The translations under genes were made by a program, and so were the position numbers. A stretch of DNA of 64,000 nucleotides from Bacillota bacterium. GTDB lineage: Bacteria > Bacillota > SHA-98 > UBA4971. The stretch is taken from assembly GCA_024653485.1 (NCBI GenBank), contig JANLFY010000009.1:1-64000 (forward strand). The letters are read 5' to 3'. Below, piece by piece: positions 59,359 through 64,000 of the stretch (its first letter is position 1; each line of letters opens with the position of its first letter). Below the pieces are notes generated by a model. It searched no databases. It was not told the origin of the DNA and saw only the letters and a program-made list of their open reading frames with translations.

Positions 59359-60354
59359 CTAGCGCCTCCTCGTGAAGACCCGTCGGGTGATGGCAGTCAG
59401 GGCTTCGCGGGCAGGGCCCGCCGGCAGCCTGGAAGCGCACGCCGCGGCGCGCTCCAGACTCTCCCGCGCTCTCTCGTAAGCGAGGTCCACGCCGCCGCAC
59501 TCAACCACGGCGCTGCGAACCCAGAGGAGCGATTCGCCATCAAGCTGCCTTGACTCGATGATGTCCCGCGCCCTCGCCCCCAGAGACTCGTGGCTGAGCA
59601 GCCTCAGGACCGGCAAGGTGAGCACTCCGCACACTAGATCCTGGCACGTCGGTTTGCCGATCTCCCGCTCGTCGGCCACGAAGTCCAGGGCGTCGTCGGT
59701 CAGCTGAAAGGCGATACCCAGTTCCAAACCGTAGTCGGCAGCATTCGCCACTTCTTCGGGAGCCGCGCCGCCGATGACGGCCCCTGCACAGCAGCACGCG
59801 GCGACGAGCCTTGCGGTCTTCAGGGTGATCCTTCTGAGGTAGCCTTCCTCGGTCTCATCGCACGAAAACGCGCATGCCTCTTGCTCCAGTTCCCCTTCGC
59901 ACATCGCCCCTATGGCGTCTGTCATGAGCTCGACCACGCCGAAGTCCCTGTGAAGCGCGAGAAGAGAGAAGGCTCTCGCAAAGAGGAAGTCTCCAAGAAG
60001 GACGGCCGACCGCGCTCCGAAGACGGCGTTTACGGTGTGAAACCCTCTGCGCGTCTTCGAACCATCGATCACATCATCGTGCACGAGCGAAGCCATGTGA
60101 ATGAGCTCCGCCGCTGCGGCAACCTCGATGGCCGCGCGACACCGGACATCGTCAGGGGTCTTCCCGAGATCTTGCGTCGCCCACGCCCAGAGCAAGACGA
60201 GAGCCGGCCGCAAGCCCTTCCCCCGGCTCGCGAGAACGTGGTCGCGAGTGGCGGAGAGGCGAGCGCTCTCGCAAGAGAGGGCCTCTCTGATGATGCTGTC
60301 GACCGCCCTTACGCGCTCATCCATGCCAGAAGGCAACTCGAAGAGTCCGCTCAC
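59359..60354 (-). CDS. hepT: Heptaprenyl diphosphate synthase component II (polyprenyl synthetase)
   Basis: This 331-residue trans-polyprenyl synthase carries the first aspartate motif (LVHDDVIDGSKTRRG) and the second (AFQLTDDALDFVADE), with GKGLRPALVLL near the N-terminus. It builds a long-chain C35-type diphosphate for menaquinone or terpenes. GTG at 60354 is behind GGAGGGTGA; a longer frame to 60420 lacks a ribosome site. In Bacillus the enzyme needs a small partner (HepS), which is not seen here. A HepPP-using terpene synthase gene is about 2 kb away. Confidence 0.85.
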   Translation of the reverse strand: MSGLFELPSGMDERVRAVDSIIREALSCESARLSATRDHVLASRGKGLRPALVLLWAWATQDLGKTPDDVRCRAAIEVAAAAELIHMASLVHDDVIDGSKTRRGFHTVNAVFGARSAVLLGDFLFARAFSLLALHRDFGVVELMTDAIGAMCEGELEQEACAFSCDETEEGYLRRITLKTARLVAACCCAGAVIGGAAPEEVANAADYGLELGIAFQLTDDALDFVADEREIGKPTCQDLVCGVLTLPVLRLLSHESLGARARDIIESRQLDGESLLWVRSAVVECGGVDLAYERARESLERAAACASRLPAGPAREALTAITRRVFTRRR

Positions 60355-60682
60355 CTCATCACCCTCCATCGTTTCCGGCGGCGACACCGAGGCTTCCTGC
60401 TCTGGAAGGGCCGTGGGCACGTACCATAGTGTGGTCTCTTCTCGCAGCTCGCATTCCCCAGGGGCGTTCGGGGGCTGCGCGTCTCTCTCCCAGTCCGCTC
60501 TCCGCGTGAACGCCGGCTGATCATCGCCGGTCCTCCGTCAACTTCCAGCGACCAGCTCGTCAACCACGGCCGGACGAGGGAGGTTGAAGGCCAAGAGCCC
60601 GTTGGATCCTCGGTATCCTCTCCTCCGGCACCTGGCGACATCACTTCCCTGCGAATAGTCAAACTTTCTGAAACCATACTAC
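60355..60682. other. 328-nt divergent gap
   Basis: This lies between the heptaprenyl synthase gene (-) and the DUF421 gene (+). A -10-like CATACT is at 60675-60680, but without a matching -35. Nothing else can be supported. Confidence 0.35.
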
Positions 60683-61471
60683 ATGGATGGATCGACGGTG
60701 CGGTTCGTTCGCAAGGAAAGGGCTGGTCATGAAGTGCTTGCCACGATAGGCAAGACCGCATTCATGTATGTCTTCGTTCTCTTCATCACGCGGCTAATGG
60801 GGAAGCGTGAGATCGGCCAACTCTCGCCGTTCGACCTAGTCGTCGCCATAATGATAGCGGACCTGGCGGCCATGCCTCTCGAGGAAAAGCGCATCCACAT
60901 CCACGACGCGGTCATCCCCATCGTGGTGCTGGCAGCCGCGGAGGTGCTCTTCGCCTTCGTGACGCTGAGAAGCGACAGAGCTAGGGCTATCATCAGCGGT
61001 CAGTCCACCATTGTCATTCGGGACGGCCACATAATCGAGGGTAACCTGCGGGAACTTCGCTACAACCTCGACGACCTCCTGGCGGGCTTGCGCGAGAAGA
61101 ACGTATCAAACATCCAGGACGTCGAGTTCGCTGTCCTCGAGGGTTCAGGCCGCCTCAGTGTGATCATGAAATCGCAGGCACGGCCCGTCACGCCCAGGGA
61201 CCTCGGGATCACCACCGCTTACGAGGGACTGCCGTACCCTCTCATCACCGACGGGAGGGTCCATTACCAACACCTGGACCAGCTCGGCCTCACCGCGGCG
61301 TGGCTCAATGAGGAGCTCGAGAAGAAGGGCGTGAAGGACCCGTCAGACGTTCTCCTGGCTACCCTCGATACAGCCGGTGAATTGTACGTCGCCAAGAAGG
61401 AACGGGCCGAGGTGCGCGACCTTCAGTCGAAGGGGAAGCCCGAGCGAGACGCGTCTCAATCCAGTGAGTAG
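60683..61471 (+). CDS. DUF421 (YetF/YcaP-type) membrane protein
   Basis: This protein has up to 262 residues. It has about three N-terminal hydrophobic segments (TAFMYVFVLFITRLMGKREI, VVAIMIADLAA, AVIPIVVLAAAEVLFAFV). A cytoplasmic DUF421 domain follows (STIVIRDGHIIEGNLRELRY, then VEFAVLEGSGRLSVIMK). Some members protect spores or act in stress responses. The ATG at 60683 has no ribosome site; a GTG at 60734 may be the true start and fits the family's usual N-terminus. It is 11 nt upstream of the next gene. Confidence 0.85.
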   Translation: MDGSTVRFVRKERAGHEVLATIGKTAFMYVFVLFITRLMGKREIGQLSPFDLVVAIMIADLAAMPLEEKRIHIHDAVIPIVVLAAAEVLFAFVTLRSDRARAIISGQSTIVIRDGHIIEGNLRELRYNLDDLLAGLREKNVSNIQDVEFAVLEGSGRLSVIMKSQARPVTPRDLGITTAYEGLPYPLITDGRVHYQHLDQLGLTAAWLNEELEKKGVKDPSDVLLATLDTAGELYVAKKERAEVRDLQSKGKPERDASQSSE

Positions 61472-61482
61472 GTAGGGATGAT

Positions 61483-62088
61483 GTGATGGAGCTGTCGAAG
61501 GAATTCCGGGATAGGTTCGTCAAAACGCTCCAGGGCAAGGACTACGTGTTGTATGGCGGCCTCCTCCAGCTCGCCCGCCAACACGGGCTGAAGAGGGTCA
61601 CGACGAACATAGTGCAGATCCCGTCGACCGACAACGGCATGTATGCGGTAGTCGAGGCGGAGATCGAGACTGAGAACGGCGTCTTCAAGGAAGTGGGCGA
61701 CGCTTCGCCTGAGAGCGTAAACAGGGCGATCCAGCCCCACATCCTGAGGATGGCCGCAACGCGCGCGAAAGCCAGGGCCATGAGGGACGCAGTAGGCATC
61801 GATCTCGTGGCCATCGAGGAACTCGGGGACGTGCTCCCGCAGGATGAGATTCCTGGACCGGAGAACCCCGAGGACCTCGTCCTCACATTTGGAAAGTACG
61901 CGAGGCGGTCCCTCGGGCTCGTCGCCCGCCAGGACCCCGCGTACGTGGGCTGGCTCGCGGAGAACGCGCGCGACGAGGCGGTGAGGAAAGCCGCCCGCGA
62001 CGTGCTGCTGAGAGCGGCAGAGGGCGACTCTGGAGAGGCGGAGGGCGGCGTTCCCGAAGAACGCGCCGAGCGGCCACCTACCCACTGA
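61483..62088 (+). CDS. Putative recombination/repair protein with DUF3820-like C-terminal region
   Basis: I cannot name this 201-residue protein with certainty. The N-terminal ~120 residues (VLYGGLLQLARQHGLKRVTT, then GVFKEVGDASPESVNRAIQP, then RMAATRAKARAMRDAVGI) resemble phage-type single-strand annealing or Rad52-like proteins. The C-terminal part (LTFGKYARRSLGLVARQDPA, then YVGWL) resembles the small domain found at the end of exonuclease X and in DUF3820 proteins. It is probably co-transcribed with the DUF421 gene. Its role in DNA metabolism is inferred only. Confidence 0.6.
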   Translation: MMELSKEFRDRFVKTLQGKDYVLYGGLLQLARQHGLKRVTTNIVQIPSTDNGMYAVVEAEIETENGVFKEVGDASPESVNRAIQPHILRMAATRAKARAMRDAVGIDLVAIEELGDVLPQDEIPGPENPEDLVLTFGKYARRSLGLVARQDPAYVGWLAENARDEAVRKAARDVLLRAAEGDSGEAEGGVPEERAERPPTH

Positions 62089-62133
62089 CCGACGCCCACT
62101 TGAGCGGAAGTCGGAGCGGTGCCCTGGAGCGGT

Positions 62134-63318
62134 TCAGAGGACTCCGGCCCGTCTGAGCAATCTGCAAGCCCTCCACATCGCAAGGGCCCTGGGTCCACCC
62201 TTGCTCAGGAGGAAGCCTGCGAGACCATCGAGTCCCCCGGTCTTGACTTTGGGATCCGAAAGGTACATGGCAAGGAGGCCCTCGACCACTCCTTGGTGAA
62301 AGGTCGGACACGGGAGACGGCGAGCGGCCTCCATGGCCTTGTCCACGAAGTATCCCAGTCTCTCCCTTCGCTCCTCGGCGTCCCGGTAGAAACTCACGAA
62401 GTTCAGATCGCCCCCACAAGCGTCCTCCTCCTGATCGATGAGGTAGTCCAGGAGGATGTGCAGGCCGCACACCCACGGGAAGTACGCGCTGGAGATTGCC
62501 GCCACGACGTCCGGACTCGCGCCCCAGCCGGGACGCGAATGGCGGTCCGGGGTCGCCGCAAGGTTCAGGAGCGCGAAGACCCCAAGCGTGGAGCCTGCGG
62601 CCGCGGCAAACTCCCACCAGGCAATGGGCGCGCGATCGCTGCCTTCGCGCCCTCCAACTTCCCCGAGCCATTCACGTCTCCACCACTCGGTGAGCAGCGG
62701 CACTCTCGCCTGCGTCCGCCCGTGCTTAAGCGCCTGGAGGTCAGTATACAGCCTCGCTAAGCGAAGAACCTCTGCCTTGAGCGCTCCACGGTAACCTGGA
62801 AGCAGAGAGATCTGCCTCCTACACTCGTCCACGAGCGCGCGCAGGTATCCACCGTCGGACTTACGAGGATACAGAGCGTAGTAATCACCAGGGTCCGAAC
62901 CGCACGAGGTGACGGTGGCGGCGGGGTCTGGTTTGGTCGCGCCCTCGCAGGGGCTGGCCGCCATGAGAGCGTCCAGCATGGACTGATGGAGCCTTTCGAA
63001 CGCACGAGCATCGCACACCCCTGCGCGGTCGCAGAGGTTGTCGAGGTAATCGCTGATCGTCTGGTACGCGACTATGAAAGAAACGAGCCCCGGCGAACGG
63101 AGCGGAGCGAGGCCGTACACTGACCCGCCTATTGCGTGGAACAGCTTGCGGCGCATGCTGGCAAGACCGTGAGCCCGGAGCTCCGGGTCGGGGCAGCGTC
63201 GGATCGCTGCCCGCCACCTTGCCAGCTCCCTATGAACTCTCGGCACCACCCATAAAGACATGGCGCGTATGAACCTGGATGCGGTCCAGCGCGAATCGCG
63301 GCACTCTCGGCGCGACAC
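62134..63318 (-). CDS. ytpB: Tetraprenyl-beta-curcumene synthase-like (DUF2600, YtpB)
   Basis: This 394-residue protein belongs to the DUF2600 family of large terpene synthases. In B. subtilis YtpB cyclises heptaprenyl diphosphate to tetraprenyl-beta-curcumene, a precursor of spore sesquarterpenes. The Asp-rich motif is in YQTISDYLDNLCDRAGV, with a second acidic region in HILLDYLIDQEEDACGG. The start is GTG, 3 nt after GAGG, which is close; ATG at 63261 is an alternative. The nearby heptaprenyl diphosphate synthase would supply the substrate. No squalene-hopene-type cyclase is in the window. Confidence 0.85.
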   Translation of the reverse strand: MSRRECRDSRWTASRFIRAMSLWVVPRVHRELARWRAAIRRCPDPELRAHGLASMRRKLFHAIGGSVYGLAPLRSPGLVSFIVAYQTISDYLDNLCDRAGVCDARAFERLHQSMLDALMAASPCEGATKPDPAATVTSCGSDPGDYYALYPRKSDGGYLRALVDECRRQISLLPGYRGALKAEVLRLARLYTDLQALKHGRTQARVPLLTEWWRREWLGEVGGREGSDRAPIAWWEFAAAAGSTLGVFALLNLAATPDRHSRPGWGASPDVVAAISSAYFPWVCGLHILLDYLIDQEEDACGGDLNFVSFYRDAEERRERLGYFVDKAMEAARRLPCPTFHQGVVEGLLAMYLSDPKVKTGGLDGLAGFLLSKGGPRALAMWRACRLLRRAGVL

Positions 63319-63361
63319 TCACCTCACCCAGCCGTAGTGTTGCCCGGTTAGATCCTCTTGA

Positions 63362-64000
63362 TTACGGCTCTTGTCTTTGCCTTCGCGACAGCCACTCACG
63401 CAGCCGCGCGAGAGGCCAGGCGTTAACGACGTGCGACCGCTCTAGCCAGCCCCTCCTCGCGACGCCGACGCCGAACACCATGTAGCCGAGCTGATCGAAG
63501 CTGTGAGAGTCCGTGTTCACAGCGAGCACCGCTCCCGCGTCTCGGGCCTTCCGGGCCCATCCGGAGTCAAGGTCCAGGCGGTCGGGAAACGCGTTGATCT
63601 CAAGGGCAACCCCGCTCCGGGCCGCCTCGCTGATGAGCTCTTGCACGTCTACTTCGTAGCCATCGCGCCTCCCGAGAACTCTTCCCGTGGGATGGCCGAT
63701 CACGTCTACGTTCGGGTTCCTCATCGCCCTGATTATCCTGTCTGTCATAGCCTCCCTGGGTTGCTTGAACGACGAATGCACGGAGGCGACCACGATGTCG
63801 AGGCGCGCGAGGACCTCATCCGGGAGGTCGAGGGTCCCGTCCTTCTTGATGTCGACCTCAATACCTGAAAGCACTGTTATGCCCCTCAAATGGCGGCCGA
63901 GATCCGCAATGAACTCGACCTGCCTCAAGACCTCGTCGGCTGTGAGACCTCCTGCGATGCCCAATGACTGCGAATGGTCGCATATGGCTATGTACTCGTA
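63362..64000 (-). CDS. polX: DNA polymerase X / 3'-5' exonuclease PolX (3' part only)
   Basis: The last 212 residues of PolX are present; the gene continues beyond the right edge, where the frame reads YEYIAICDHSQSLGIAGGLT. This part is the C-terminal PHP domain with the metal-binding motifs DHS, GIEVDI, ASVHSSF, GHPTGRVLG and DSHS. It provides 3'-5' exonuclease and AP-endonuclease activity in bacterial PolX. An apparent start at 63964 is only an internal TTG. Proximity to mutS2 matches the polX-mutS2 neighbourhood of Bacilli. Confidence 0.92.
   Translation of the reverse strand, partial: YEYIAICDHSQSLGIAGGLTADEVLRQVEFIADLGRHLRGITVLSGIEVDIKKDGTLDLPDEVLARLDIVVASVHSSFKQPREAMTDRIIRAMRNPNVDVIGHPTGRVLGRRDGYEVDVQELISEAARSGVALEINAFPDRLDLDSGWARKARDAGAVLAVNTDSHSFDQLGYMVFGVGVARRGWLERSHVVNAWPLARLREWLSRRQRQEP

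Overview
This window looks like a chromosomal segment of a spore-forming, GC-rich (by eye roughly 60 % or more) member of the Bacillota, probably of Clostridia-like or deep-branching type. The support is mixed. Sporulation genes are present (spoIID, spoIIM, yunB, a bofC-like gene), together with a yebC/recO/DUF2905 group, glyQ-glyS with two separate subunits, pyruvate phosphate dikinase, the dnaG-rpoD pair, a CIRCE-controlled groESL operon, a Gram-positive type LexA box, sigma-A type promoters, and many GTG and TTG starts behind strong GGAGG ribosome sites. I cannot name the species.

Layout. 1-256: direct repeats resembling the end of an insertion element. 257-4525 (+): homocitrate-synthase-like enzyme, homoaconitase/isopropylmalate-isomerase large and small subunits and an isocitrate/homoisocitrate-type dehydrogenase, together able to turn 2-oxoglutarate plus acetyl-CoA into 2-oxoadipate. 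4509-9196 (-): copper P-type ATPase, SpoIID and cysteine synthase; cysE diverges from cysK. 10039-15470 (-): a PEP-synthase/rifampicin-phosphotransferase-like protein, a class III aminotransferase and two unknown membrane-associated proteins. 15568-21785 (-): a complete Opp/Dpp-type ABC importer (A-B-C-D-F). 22302-23225 (+): an anchored class A beta-lactamase-fold serine hydrolase. 23474-28542 (-): an SOS mutagenesis operon (imuB, a small DUF6504-like gene, dnaE2) behind a perfect LexA box. 28765-29841 (+): leucine dehydrogenase. 29966-33400 (-): an ECF transporter S component, RNase P RNA, a RNase HI-like protein, a coiled-coil zinc-ribbon protein, a small zinc-finger protein, tRNA-Met and tRNA-Asn.

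33503-45962 (-): a core information-processing block: rpoD, dnaG, ppdK, glyS, glyQ, spoIIM, a DUF4342 protein, recO and a DUF2905 protein. 46224-50897 (+): prsW-like protease, yebC, a bofC-like gene, and groES-groEL under CIRCE. 51033-54192 (-): a PsiE-like membrane protein, yunB and tyrS. 54413-56686 (+): a class A penicillin-binding protein. 56670-64000: mutS2 and a heptaprenyl diphosphate synthase (-), a DUF421 membrane protein and a probable DNA-repair protein (+), a tetraprenyl-beta-curcumene-synthase-like protein (-) and the 3' end of polX running off the right edge.

How the parts fit. Most genes are housekeeping. The most distinctive groups are: the ImuA-less SOS mutasome, whose ImuB has lost its catalytic acidic residues but keeps a clamp-binding-like motif; the 2-oxoadipate module; the C35 terpene pair (heptaprenyl-PP synthase plus YtpB-like terpene synthase), as expected for a spore former making sesquarterpenes; and a pair of unknown envelope proteins beside the Opp operon. 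The genome is compact: three convergent gene pairs overlap at their stop codons. No CRISPR array, prophage or complete mobile element was seen.
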